Of a stretch of 64,000 bases of DNA, positions 28,836-40,300 are shown piece by piece. A program made the translations under genes and the position numbers. The DNA is from Tetramitus jugosus (lineage: Eukaryota > Heterolobosea > Eutetramitea > Acrasida > Vahlkampfiidae): NCBI GenBank assembly GCA_937625935.1, contig OW569355.1, positions 62,001 through 126,000 of the forward strand. Direction: 5' to 3'. Numbering within the stretch: the stretch's first letter is position 1; each line of letters opens with the position of its first letter. The notes beneath the pieces are model-generated. The model saw only the letters and a list, made by a program, of their open reading frames with translations, was not told the DNA's origin and did no database searches.

Positions 28836-31400
28836 ATGTTTTCGATCGGTCAACCCTTTTCTCACGAACTTACAAAATTTGAAAAGACGAGACAGGATCA
28901 TAATTTGAACCCTAATACTTGTCCCTATTGGGGTCCTTCTTACCGTAAACCTTATCCAACCAACACATGGTGGATCAACCTTGTTCTCGATGGAAATAAC
29001 CCCATTCAGACCTATCCCTATCTCATCAAGGCACATGAAGGATTCAAGGTTTGCTATCCCAGTAGAGTCGCCAATCCAGACTTTATTCTCGAACCATTTG
29101 TTGACAATTTGACTCTGACAGCCAAAGAGCCCATGGGAACTCGTTCTGTCATGTGCCATGATGACCTCTCCGTCACTGTTCAATACTCGAATCCGTATGA
29201 TCAGGGTGCCACCCTGCAGAGTCCCATTTTTCGAGGACAAGTCTACCACACAGTAGAGTACAATAGCATGACTCCGTTGATTCGATCGATTCATGCCATT
29301 CTCAAAGTCAATGGACGCTATTTGAACGAGTACTATCAAGGAGGTGGTGCAGCCAACACCCCTACATTGTCAACCAACAAACTCAAACTAGAATTGAACA
29401 ATGGACAAACATGGATCGTGTACAGCTCTAGTACTATTGCATGGAACATTGGAATGTCTCACTTGGAGGCCTACTGTCCCTTCCAAGGTGTCATTCGAGT
29501 GGCACATGTGCTTCAACCGAATTTCGAACCTGCATTGGACCAATTTCAAGGCACTTATCCGGTGTCTGCTTTAGTGGACATGTTTGTAGCTCATACGGAA
29601 GATTCAGGTGACGTGGGCACTGTTGTTTTTCGATTCTCCAAGAGAGGCAACGGACCCATCATTCTGTTCACTCTACCTCATCATCGAGACATCCTAAGAG
29701 AACCCATATATACGAGACCACGGTTGCGCTATCGTAGCATCAAGGGATGGTGTGAAGCAGTGATTGGAGATGAGTGGCTCATGGATGATACACTCGTACA
29801 GGATATTGGCTTTTACTCCCGTTATTCCATCCCCATGGAACGCATTCCCACCTTGGTTGACTCACTGAGAGCTGACTCGGATTTTATGCCCACAGCGAAT
29901 GATCCCTACTTTTATGGAAAATCCATTGCCAAGTTGGGTCGGTTAGCTGTGATTGCCGACGAGTTAGCACAACCAGATTTAGCACGAAAGATACGTGAGA
30001 ATATGAAGCAGTCCATTGACAAGTGGCTCGACGGCATCATCTATAATGCTGTTGAACAAGATAATAAGCTTGTTTATGAGAGGAGTTATGGAGCTCTGGT
30101 GAGCAAGAAGAGTGTTGGAAATCCACATGCTGACTTTGGTCAATACTATATGAACGATCACCATTTTCACTATGGCTACTTTGTGTATGCAGCTGCATGC
30201 ATTATCAAGGAGGACATTGACTGGGGAAAATTGTATCGTAGCAAGATACTAGAGATTGTGCGTGACTATGCCAATCCGAGCAAGAACGATCCAGAGTATC
30301 CCTACCTGAGATGCAAGGATTGGTATACGGGACACTCGTTTGCAGCAGGATTATTCCCATTTGCAGATAGTAGAAACCAAGAATCTACTTCTGAAGCTGT
30401 AAATGCATACTACGCAGTGTACTTGCTAGGAATGTCTCTGAACGATGAGAACATGACAGATGTGGGTCGATTATTGATGCAAACAGAGATTCGATCCGCA
30501 CAAAAGTATTGGCAAATTAAGGATGAGAACAATGACATTTACGAACGAGAATTCTCAAAGAATCGCGTCGTTGGTGTACTGTGGGAAACAAAGGTCGATT
30601 ATGCAACGTTCTTTGGTAAGAATGTAGAGTACATTCACGGAATTCAGATGCTTCCCTTCACACCTATCACAGAAGATTTGTTAGACCCTGATTGGATCAA
30701 AGGTGCCTGTCAAGTGTATGGAGAAGCTTTCCGAAGAAGTCAACCCAAGCTCGAAGAAGGATGGAAGGGATTCTTGTTGATGGCTAATTCGATAATTGAC
30801 AAGGAAGGAGCCACGAATTTTATTCAAAAGTTGACTGGTTTCGATGACGGAAACTCAAGAACCAATACCTTGTATTTTCTGTACACTCGGCCTGGTCGAG
30901 ACAATCACAAGAGAGCGTCAATTTACTCTGGTGTTGAGAGACGAGTCATGGAAGAGGAAGAGGTGCGATCGAATCGTAGTATGCTCGTACCTTATGACCG
31001 AAGATCCTACAACACTGCGCCATTGTCTCCAGAGTATCAACGACCTCCACCGCAACCTATCGTACCATACAGGAGTCCTACTTCGCCCATGTACCGCCAA
31101 CAACCTCCTTACAATTATCCATATCAACACTCGCAATACCTCAGTCCTACTTCCCCATCACCGTATGGACCACCTCCTCCTGCTCAGCATCCATATCCTT
31201 ATCACGCTGGTTATCCTGCCAGACAAGCTTTGACACCACCTCCTCCGCAACCATCAAGTCAAGCTCTTTCACCTCCTTTGCCTGCTCCAATGTCTCCTGG
31301 TCCGATTGCAGTATATCCTGGAGTTATTGTTTATAAACGTGAACGGATGTCCACGAGAGCAAGAAAGATGCTGAAAAGGGCCAAGAAAGAATTCTTTTGA
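28836..31400 (+). CDS. Glycoside hydrolase family 81 endo-1,3-beta-glucanase
   Basis: Single exon, 854 residues. GH81 enzymes hydrolyse beta-1,3-glucan by inversion. The N-terminal beta-sandwich starts with PYPTNTWWINLVLDG (family hallmark). The catalytic part has FYGKSIAKLGRLAVIADEL, the DHHFHYGYFVYAAA motif (Asp about 441) and RNQESTSEAVNAYYAV with the two Glu at about 516 and 520, as in Eng1/Eng2. DWYTGHSFAAGLFPFADSRN completes the active site. After about residue 705 a Pro/Tyr/Gln-rich tail of about 130 residues follows, ending in a basic helix (ARKMLKRAKKEFF). No signal peptide or membrane anchor is visible, so it may work inside the cell or phagosome, or be exported unconventionally. 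Confidence 0.92.
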   Translation: MFSIGQPFSHELTKFEKTRQDHNLNPNTCPYWGPSYRKPYPTNTWWINLVLDGNNPIQTYPYLIKAHEGFKVCYPSRVANPDFILEPFVDNLTLTAKEPMGTRSVMCHDDLSVTVQYSNPYDQGATLQSPIFRGQVYHTVEYNSMTPLIRSIHAILKVNGRYLNEYYQGGGAANTPTLSTNKLKLELNNGQTWIVYSSSTIAWNIGMSHLEAYCPFQGVIRVAHVLQPNFEPALDQFQGTYPVSALVDMFVAHTEDSGDVGTVVFRFSKRGNGPIILFTLPHHRDILREPIYTRPRLRYRSIKGWCEAVIGDEWLMDDTLVQDIGFYSRYSIPMERIPTLVDSLRADSDFMPTANDPYFYGKSIAKLGRLAVIADELAQPDLARKIRENMKQSIDKWLDGIIYNAVEQDNKLVYERSYGALVSKKSVGNPHADFGQYYMNDHHFHYGYFVYAAACIIKEDIDWGKLYRSKILEIVRDYANPSKNDPEYPYLRCKDWYTGHSFAAGLFPFADSRNQESTSEAVNAYYAVYLLGMSLNDENMTDVGRLLMQTEIRSAQKYWQIKDENNDIYEREFSKNRVVGVLWETKVDYATFFGKNVEYIHGIQMLPFTPITEDLLDPDWIKGACQVYGEAFRRSQPKLEEGWKGFLLMANSIIDKEGATNFIQKLTGFDDGNSRTNTLYFLYTRPGRDNHKRASIYSGVERRVMEEEEVRSNRSMLVPYDRRSYNTAPLSPEYQRPPPQPIVPYRSPTSPMYRQQPPYNYPYQHSQYLSPTSPSPYGPPPPAQHPYPYHAGYPARQALTPPPPQPSSQALSPPLPAPMSPGPIAVYPGVIVYKRERMSTRARKMLKRAKKEFF

Positions 31401-31454
31401 ACCTTGACTCCAACAACTCCATGATAAAAAAGAATAATTTAATTAGAACATTGA

Positions 31455-34400
31455 TTATTGGCCTTGATAACTTGGATGTACAATTAAGACAGCCTGATCC
31501 TTATCCTTGTCGGTCAACTCAATGAGAACACTCTCGGTATGCACCAATCTGTCAATAATTTTGTTGAGTACTTTGATCTTGTCTCTTGCCTCTTTCTCTG
31601 TGGCGGAGGGCATATGTGTCGTTATGTACCAATTCATGACATTCTTTCTGGTACATGATCCAGATTCACCATTCACTTCATCACCATCTCTAATAAAGTC
31701 AAGAATGGACATGGATATCTTCTTATATTCCTCATAACCGAGAGTTTTAGTCTTCTTTTTCTTGGACTGTGGAGCCAAACTGCCGTATTCTTCACTGGAT
31801 CTTCGTCTCTTGGAGGCTGAGGAATGTTCAGTTTCGTCGACATATTCATCTCTGTCAACACCATAATCTTGTGACAGTTTCAAAATAGACTCATCTTCCT
31901 TTCTTAACTCTCCTTCAAATTGATTAACAGATCTCCTAAACGCATCAAGTTGCTCTTCTTTCTCCTCTTGAAGTTGCTTCACTTTTTCGAGTTCTTCCTT
32001 CAAAGCCAAGTCCTCTTGTTCATCTGGATCATCACTATACATTATCCTTTCAATCTTTTCCTCCAGAACCATACGCCTCTCGATACACTCTCGAACAGCA
32101 GACTGAGCATCGGATGTGTTCTGTCTAGCTTTTTCAAGACCCTTCTCAAGAAGAGACTTCTTTTTCCTCAATTCTAAGACTGCTTGTTTCGTGGAGTCTG
32201 CTTGATTCTCCTTTCTTCGCTTTTTGATTGCATTCTCATCAGTGAAGTTGTATGAATAGTTGTCTGCAGCATCAAGATCAATTGGATCTCTGTCTACCTT
32301 CGTAATACTAGCTCTCAACAACCGAACAGCCTCGCGTACATGATATGGCTCAATATTCCTCTCATAATACACTCTAGCAAGGGCCTCAGATAATCTAATT
32401 AATGACTCAAGTTGTCTGACAGTAATTCTATACGAATTTGTACCAACTTTGTCGTTTTGTCTTAACTTACGGTATGCCAATACGAGCAACTTTTTAGAAT
32501 CCTCAGTCAGCTCTGGTTTTAGTGTCCTACAATATCGGATATACAATTTCAAATCATCAGGGGAATACACTGGCTTAACAACCTGGAACGCTCTACCTTG
32601 ATGAACATTGACAATGTGGTCAGCGATGCTTGTATCTCTCTCCTCATCACACTCATCACGAACTACGAAGAATAAATCGAAACGAGACATAATAGCTGGT
32701 GAAATACCCAAATTGGCCTTCAATGTTTTCCTAGGATTGTATCTTCCTCCAATTGGATTTGCGGCAGCCAAAATAGAAGCTCTGGCATTAAGCGTTGCTC
32801 GGATACCTGCCTTGGCAATAGAAATAGTTTGCTGTTCCATAGCTTCGTGAATAGCTACTTGATCCATCTGATCCATTTTATCAAACTCATCAATACAACA
32901 AACACCATTATCAGCAAGCATAAGCGCACCCGCCTCAATTGTAAACTCGCCTCTATCAGAATCTTTGACAACTGAAGCAGTCAAACCAGCTGCACTAGAG
33001 GCTTTACCACTCGTATATACAGCACGAGGTAACAAGGATGAAACATATTTTAAGAACTGACTCTTGGCTGTACTAGGATCTCCTACAACACAAACATTGA
33101 TGTCACCTCTCAGATTGATGTTTTCGTGAGCAGTTTGCTTATGAACACCTCCAAACAACATCATTAAAATTCCCTTCTTCACTTCTTCGTGACCAAAGAT
33201 GTTTGGCGCAAGACTAGTGACCAGCTTTTCATAAATCTTTTCATCTGTTTTCATTTGCAGAATTGTTTCGACTTGCTCCGTAGTACATGAATTGAAAAAC
33301 TCTCCTTCTTCTGGATCAACAACAGTGGATAGATGCTCTAATCTCTTTCGTTCTTCGTCATGTAGTCCATCTCTCAAAGCACGACCGCCGGTATAATTAT
33401 TTCCTATTCCATCGATAGTTTCAACACCTGAACATAAGAAACATAACTTATAATTTAAATCTCTAACACCGAGAACTTTCAATCCGGTTACGCCCTCATT
33501 TGGACCACCAGCATCATTCTTATTTTTGTTATTGTTTCCACCATCTCCTCCCCCGCCGCCTCCACTTGGCGCATCCACTGTTCCTTCTGACTGTGCTGCG
33601 ATTGATTGAGTGCCTCGACCAAACATTTTGGCCACATCAGGAATAACAATAAGAGACCCAGTAAACAAACATCGGTCACCAGCTTTGGCCAACTCAACAC
33701 AATCATTTCTCAAAATGACATCAATACAACGAGGCATACTTCCAGATGGAATTTCCTGGGCATTCTCCTGAACACGAACACGCTGCCAATCAACAAATCT
33801 GGATCTGTCCATATCTAATTGCCATTTTGTGCGATTGAAGCAGGCGTGATTTGGACAAGCGAGAGGCTCTGTGTACTTGAACTGTTGAGTGATTGGATCG
33901 GTTAATGTACCACACTCCAAACACCGAAAAACACCAAACAACAACTCTGGACGAACTTCACTCGTTCTCGTCACAGTACCACTCATCGTCAACAGTGCTC
34001 CAATTTCCTTTGTTCTCAGCTCTCGAATCTTCTTTTGTGAGCCAACATCATAAAAAGTGACCCAAAAATCTCTGAATAAAGCCTTTGTGGCATCCTCTGC
34101 ATCCGAAACCATATCAACAGCCATATACGTCTGTGGAAACAGTGATTTCAACACCTTGAACACAGAGTGTTGCAAATAGGGTTGTACTCTATAAAAATTC
34201 TTTCGAATCACCAATCCTAGTGCGTCGCTGTAATGCTCCAGATCACTCATACTCACTCTGAGTGTTGTCTTCTTGTCCGAAGAGTGCATTTCTTGAAACT
34301 CTCCACGCAGACGAAATCCAGGTGACTTGTCATTCGACTCTGCATCAGGTAAATTCACCATACTATCGTCATGTGTCATAAAAAAGATGGTGAGCAATGA

Positions 34401-34557
34401 CAAGCTTCAAGGTGCCACCACGCCATAATAATGGTTGCTTTGTTGTGTGAAAAACATACTCGAATAAAAACTTTTCAAACTGGACCTTTACAGTCTCTGC
34501 AAAATAGTCCAGGTGTCTATCGGCTGGGACACCATTACTCATGGTCGCTGCTGACAT
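31455..34557 (-). CDS. MCM6: DNA replication licensing factor MCM6
   Basis: Exon 1 is 34460-34557 (ATG 34557) and exon 2 is 31455-34362. The 97-nt intron (donor GTATGT, acceptor GATAG) is phase 2 and gives about 1001 residues. MCM6 is one of six subunits of the MCM2-7 replicative helicase. N-terminal FYRVQPYL, the zinc finger (CLEC...CPNHACF) and FVDWQRVRVQENAQEIPSG match MCM6 best. The AAA+ core has Walker A GDPSTAKSQ, Walker B CIDEFDKM and arginine finger SRFDLFF. A Gly/Asn-rich insert (GGGGGGDGGNNN) sits in the N-terminal domain, and a charged coiled coil of about 150 residues precedes the winged-helix C-terminus (KVLNKIIDRLVHTE). The first exon supplies the N-terminal helix (ETVKVQFEKFLF) missing from the long ORF. 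Confidence 0.92.
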
Positions 34558-35019
34558 GACGTTCGCTCTTTTGTTGGAAATTGATTTTGTGTTTGTTCGT
34601 TCTTGGTAACGACAAACAAAATTTTTGGAGGGAGAAAAATGGCGCGAACGAAACAAACAATTTCAAGGAAAAGTATGCAGATCTCCTTGAGCACTGAAAT
34701 GCAAGGACTGGATACATCCAGCTGAATTAATAAAAAGATCAGTTTTATAAAAAATTTCCCTCGCTCATTTGTACAGTTAGCATCATTACACTTTATTGTC
34801 CAAGTGGCTTAGAGAATGTTGCTCAGAGCCTTTTGTCTTTGGATCTCTGTTCAATCAAAATCATTCATTGTTTCATTCATGGTCGGCAACGAGCATTGCA
34901 AAGAAGCAGAAAAAAAAGCAATGTTGTTGTTAGCTCACAATAACGTCAACCCAAAAAAATAACAAGACAATTGGCAATCATCATCGTTTTAGCGGCAACA
35001 TTCTCGGATCAAAAAAAAG
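34558..35019. other. Intergenic region
   Basis: About 460 bp lie between the MCM6 start and the end of the next minus-strand gene. Apart from the GCGC site it holds A/T-rich runs and no convincing gene. Confidence 0.5.
34639..34649 (-). promoter_or_regulatory. E2F-like site upstream of MCM6
   Basis: ATGGCGCGAAC, about 85 bp upstream of the MCM6 ATG, matches an E2F half-site, as is typical of MCM promoters in animals and plants. Confidence 0.45.
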
Positions 35020-35391
35020 CTACATACTTTCCCAAGCAGCCTTCTTTTCCTCATTCTCCTTCTTGCATTGCTTGTGGCATTCACGGTCGAACAATGAACA
35101 CTTGTAGCAATCCCACATGTATGGCTTGGTTCTAACGTTCAAGTATCTTGGCTTAGATTCCTCAGAGAAGACATAAATCTTCTTGTCATCTTCTTCAGTC
35201 ATAGCAACCAACAATGGACCACCAATCATGACAAGAGCAGCCATACCCCATGCCTTTGGGACAGCGTCCTTCAAGATTTTCTTTCCTCCCTCATATGTAT
35301 CAAAAGGAGCAGTGGTCAAGTTTCTTTGTTGTTGATGTTGTCTGGCGAATTTGTTGGTGTTACCAATGGTTTGTCTAAAAGCGCGGAACAT
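35020..35391 (-). CDS. Small mitochondrial inner-membrane protein (unrecognised)
   Basis: I choose ATG 35391 (MFRAFRQTIGNTNKF), giving 123 residues, because the N-terminus is then a typical mitochondrial presequence (Arg/Gln/Asn-rich, no acidic residues). An ATG at 35532 would add 47 residues of Lys/His-rich sequence. One membrane span (AWGMAALVMIGGPLLVAM) is followed by an acidic then Cys-rich end: WDCYKCSLFDRECHKQC (C-x2-C-x5-C-x3-C). This looks like a single-span respiratory-complex subunit or assembly factor, but I cannot name it. Confidence 0.65.
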   Translation of the reverse strand: MFRAFRQTIGNTNKFARQHQQQRNLTTAPFDTYEGGKKILKDAVPKAWGMAALVMIGGPLLVAMTEEDDKKIYVFSEESKPRYLNVRTKPYMWDCYKCSLFDRECHKQCKKENEEKKAAWESM

Positions 35392-35638
35392 GATGAATTG
35401 ACTGTCTAATTTTTTATGCTTGTGGGTGTTGATGTTGTGCGTTCGTTGCAGCGCTTTCTCTCCATCATTTCCACGACAGCCAAAAGTATACAAGAAAATC
35501 CCTAAACATGGTCTTTTATCGGATTTTTTCATTTTGCCGACATGGTCAACTAGTGGTTCAGTGAAGAGATTGAGACTTCAATGAAATTTTCGGACAAACA
35601 ACAAGGGAAAACGCGGGAGCAAGCTACAATAATTGAAG

Positions 35639-37252
35639 ATGCTTATCCAAGATCAACAACAAGAAGCTTTCACACGAAGGCTCCACACCATTCAACAACA
35701 CTTTCAACAATGTCACTCATCTGATGGGGATGCATCCAACACACATCAACAGAAACAATTATCTCTCATCTCCCACCATCACACAGCATCTGAAAGCTTT
35801 ACAAACTGGGCCAAGATCCACTCATGCCAACCCAAGAAAATCCACAGGCCAAAGACAGAGCAAGACCTCATTGATATCATGTCCTCCTCTGCTCTGACCA
35901 AGGAAAAGATTAGAGTCGTCGGTGTTGGACACTCACCATCTGATATCTCAATGACCAGTGAACACATGATCTCTCTTCATGAGAATTACAATCAAATTCT
36001 AATGGTCGATCGAGAGCATCACCTGGTTCGTGTTCAATCCGGTATTCAACTCAAAAAGCTAAACCATGAATTGGAAACCAAGTATAGCATGTCTCTGTCG
36101 AGTCTTGGATCCATTTCAGAGCAAACCATATCTGGAGCAATCTCAACGGGCACTCATGGAACAGGGATTCAATTTGGTTGCCTTGGAGACACTATTGTTC
36201 AACTTCAAGTGCTTTGTTATGTGAAAAAGTCGTTGAGCAACAGCAGTAACAACTCAGGAGAGCAAGGTGAAGCTCTCCACGTCCAAAAACTAACATTGAA
36301 CAAGGGATCAAAAGACAAGAGAGAAAGAGATCTTTTGGCGGCTCATTTGTGTGGGTTGGGATGTCTTGGTATCATTTCTACGGTAACCATTCAATGTGAA
36401 CCATTATTTTATTTGACAGCAGTTCAAAAACCGATGAAATTTGATCAAGTTGTGAACCAGTTACCAGAGCTAATACCGAGTGAGGATCATTGGAGATTTT
36501 GGTATTTTCCACATACGAATGATTGCATCACTTGGGGGGCAAGTCGCGTCAATCCACCTGAGCTTATTCATCACCCAAAGAGCACAGTATCGGCCTTGAC
36601 TAACGCAGTGGCAAGGCGTGTGAATCCTTTGCACATGGCAAGGGAGTTAAATGTGTATATGCGTGATCGAGTTGTTGGATATCATTTATTAGAGTTGCTT
36701 TTGTTTGTTTCAAAGTTTGTGCCAAAGCTTGTACCATTTATCAATCGGTTGTACTATCATCTCTTGTTCAGTATGAAGAAGGTATCAACTGATGTCAGCT
36801 ACAAGGTTTTCAATTTTGATTGTCTATTCTATCAATTCGTGAATGAATGGTCCATACCGATCGAGAATACTGCAATCGCTATGCAACAAATTAAGCAAAT
36901 GATTGAGACAAAGAGATACAATGTCCATTTTCCGATCGAAGTTCGATTTGTAAAGGGAGATGATATTTGGCTCAGTCCATGTTATGGAAGGGACAGTTGC
37001 TACATTGGAATTATCATGTATCGCCCTTATAATTACACGATTGATTATGAGAATTACTTTGCTGACTTTTTCAAGATTATGAGTGCTCTGGGAGGAAGAC
37101 CGCATTGGGCAAAAGACTTCTCGCTCTCTGAAGCACAACTTAGGTCCATGTACCCCAAGTGGCAACAATTTAAACAACTGAGGCGCGAGGTTGATCCACT
37201 GAATATCTTTGTGAATGATTACATGCAGCGCTTACATATTCTCGATGAATAA
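35639..37252 (+). CDS. L-gulono/D-arabinono-1,4-lactone oxidase
   Basis: The first ATG is at 35639 (the frame opens at 35633 with TTG); 537 residues. The enzyme oxidises an aldono-1,4-lactone to ascorbate or an analogue using FAD. FTNWAKIHSCQPKKIHRPK is the vanillyl-alcohol-oxidase-family start. VGVGHSPSDI contains the His that usually holds FAD covalently, and SLGSISEQTISGAISTGTHG is the FAD-binding segment. The C-terminal PHWAKDF and EVDPLNIFVNDYM motifs are typical of the ALO/GULO group. I see no membrane anchor or signal peptide at the N-terminus. GULO, ALO and GLDH cannot be told apart with certainty here. It is convergent with the giant repeat gene. Confidence 0.88.
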   Translation: MLIQDQQQEAFTRRLHTIQQHFQQCHSSDGDASNTHQQKQLSLISHHHTASESFTNWAKIHSCQPKKIHRPKTEQDLIDIMSSSALTKEKIRVVGVGHSPSDISMTSEHMISLHENYNQILMVDREHHLVRVQSGIQLKKLNHELETKYSMSLSSLGSISEQTISGAISTGTHGTGIQFGCLGDTIVQLQVLCYVKKSLSNSSNNSGEQGEALHVQKLTLNKGSKDKRERDLLAAHLCGLGCLGIISTVTIQCEPLFYLTAVQKPMKFDQVVNQLPELIPSEDHWRFWYFPHTNDCITWGASRVNPPELIHHPKSTVSALTNAVARRVNPLHMARELNVYMRDRVVGYHLLELLLFVSKFVPKLVPFINRLYYHLLFSMKKVSTDVSYKVFNFDCLFYQFVNEWSIPIENTAIAMQQIKQMIETKRYNVHFPIEVRFVKGDDIWLSPCYGRDSCYIGIIMYRPYNYTIDYENYFADFFKIMSALGGRPHWAKDFSLSEAQLRSMYPKWQQFKQLRREVDPLNIFVNDYMQRLHILDE

Positions 37253-37322
37253 ACAGTCTCTCAAATACATGTTTGCAATACACTATCAATTCATCAAAAC
37301 ATAAAATTTTATTTTAAGGTCA

Positions 37323-40300
37323 TCAATGCATGTTGACTCCTGGGAAACAAGGTGGCGCTGTGCAGAAAGTTGGAAGGTCAGCTAGCTCTGGCACCATGAA
37401 GGCACAAGTTACTTTGCTGCTGGCGCTCGATCCCCAGATCCACTTTGTTGACGCCAAGAATCCTGAGTAGAGCCAATTACCTTCATATGTTTGTTCGTTT
37501 GCTGTTGTCCAGCCATATACACTCAAGTCATCACTGCGCACAGGTTTGACATCCAAGAACCCTGTGCTGCATTTCCACGCGGAGGAACCGGTGCCGATAG
37601 TCTGTATTACTCTATTTCCCAAAATTATCTCAAATATGACTCCACGAACTCCTCCAGTGTTCTCTCCTTCCAGTACGATCATGTCTCCTGCTTGGATAGT
37701 CAGTTGGCCTTGGTATACATTTGACCATTTATTTCCCGCAACGATCAACACATTATTGACATACAGAGAGAAATAGTCATCAGCATTGACTCTGTACTGA
37801 CCCGTTTCGTACAAGCGAGTATCTATGGAGCTACATATCTGAGTTTCCATTTGTTGGGCAAACTGATTTCTCTGACTGGCAGTGGAAAGGTCGGACCAAT
37901 CAACTGGCATAATACTGCGGCCGAATTGGTTATCAAAACCCATGCGTTTGAAGGAACGCATCTCATAGGTACCCGGATTGGATCCCAGAGGTATGACAAC
38001 CACCTTATTGTCCCATCGATTGAGAGCCGTATTCAACGTATTCAATGCTTGGGCTGCTGGAACGGGATCTGCACATGGCATACATCGATTAGCCGAGCAG
38101 GTAGAGCACGTCGATTGATAAAGGGTAACAGCGGAGCATTTCTGTCCCGCGATATTACAGTACGAATCATCGCATTTGCATGGATAGTTTGGACCGTCGT
38201 CCGTTATCAGGAAAGTCACAGTTCTAGCTCCAGTTCTCTTACTCATCGCGTAGTACATCGCTCCCATTTCCATCATGTAACGTTGGTTTGTATTAGAGGA
38301 CGAGTCGAGCGAAACATCTGAAGTAGAACCAGTGAACGAACTAGAAGAGCTCGTGAGTTCTTGATAATCAATAACGTCGGTAGAGAAGGTTCCAAAGGCC
38401 AGACGAACTTGGGTGGATGATTGAAGGAGATCACTGGCTATCTTGTTAAGAATCAACCTAACAATCTTGTAGTTATCTCCCTGACCTTTAGCTACATCCC
38501 ATGCAAATACCACCTCAATTTTGTCTGTTCCGCATGTATTGCAGTTCGAGTTTTCAACATAAAGAGTTCCTGTGGCAGTTCGGGCGTTGTTTGAAGTCGA
38601 GCGAACTATATACTGGTAAGTCTTAACCTCGCAGCTATCAGTATTGGGTACAATAGAGAAGTACTTTGTTGAGCCTGATGTGGATACAGTCGGGCATGTT
38701 CCTCCAGAGCAAGTGAACTGTACAAATTCAATAGGAGAACCCATTGGATCATAGTCATTCCTGAGAAGCCATGATACAAGATAACTTGCGGATGAAGCTG
38801 ATTGGGATATCGTTACTCTGTCATTATTAGCCACAACACCTTGCTTGATATAGTTGAAAGTGATAGTCACCACTGTGATGGCTTCCCACCCACTATCACC
38901 ATCACTGATTTCGACAGAGGCTTGACAAGATAAGAACGATGAAGGATTGATAGTCAACAACAAACTACGAGCTACTGTTCCTACTCTAGCGGCCGGAGCA
39001 AGAGCACCAGTTCCACAATTACTACTTAATACACTACGAATATAGAGAGTACTGAGAGAATTATCAGAATCATCGACTTGAGCATCGGATAGATAGTCGA
39101 AGTAAAATTGCGAGGTAGTGGCTGAAGGAGCGACACTTGGCTTGGTGAAGTTGTAGATATATGAAGAGGCTATTGGAGGATTATTTTGAACTTGAGCACT
39201 GATTGAGAACACTGAAGTTGCAACACCATCACTGACGCGATATATAATTGAGAATGGAGCAACGCCGTTAGATGACCCAGAATACTTGATGGAGTATTGA
39301 CCACCTGACGATGTCAGCTGAACACTTCCATAGGAACTAGGGATTGGATCAACCGAGTAACTTATACTATCTCCATTCGGATCAGTACAATCCAACCTTA
39401 CAGTCGCCGAGCCTCCTTTGCTCACAACAATCGGAGCTATCGCTGTACATGTAGGAGGAGTGTTTGTTACATTAATAAAAACAGTTCCAGTTGCTGAGGT
39501 CAACTGGCCATCTGTCAGAGCGTAGGTGAAGGATGTCACTGATGAGAATGATGCGGAGACAGATACTTTCACTTGGTATCTGTTCAATAGCACAACTGCT
39601 AAACCTCCTGTTGATGATGGATTCAAACTCGAGGATAGAATAGAAATCGTGTTTCCATCGTCGTCCGTTAAGTAAGTGGAGGGAATTACATCAATAGTGG
39701 TAGAGGCTCCGTTGGTTGATTGTCTTGGAATAGTTATTGTTTGATTAACTGCTAGCAGCTGTGGTCTAGAGTTTGTAATGTTAATCGTGGCTACCCTGGT
39801 GTCTGAGAGCAATCCATCGGAGCAAAGGAACTGAAGACTCTCTGTTACGAAGCATCGACCTGTTGCACAACCACTGAAAGTAATTAGAGACGTAGTCGGA
39901 GTATAGGTAAGTATAGATCCGGACTTTGAAATTGATCCATAGTTCAGACTAACAGTAGTGTTCAATATCACATATTGAACACCAGATTTGATAGAGAGAA
40001 TAGGAGAGTCTTGGGAGTCTGAATCAGTACAACTCATTTGGTAGGTAACATTTTGAGGAGACCAGGCAGAACCAGCCCACATCATTGCTGTTTGAAGAGC
40101 AGAGGTTGTTGTAATTAATGGCTGTGTGTCATAAAATTGAACGGTAACATTGGCGAACATAAGAGCAGATACTTGATCCGACATTGAGTATCGGAATGTG
40201 GTATTGCTCGTTAGGTCGTTCACTTCGACCTTCTTGGCGAAGTTCAGCTTTTTGTTATCAGTGGATTTTTGGATTGTTGGAGGAGAAGTACCGGTTGGAT

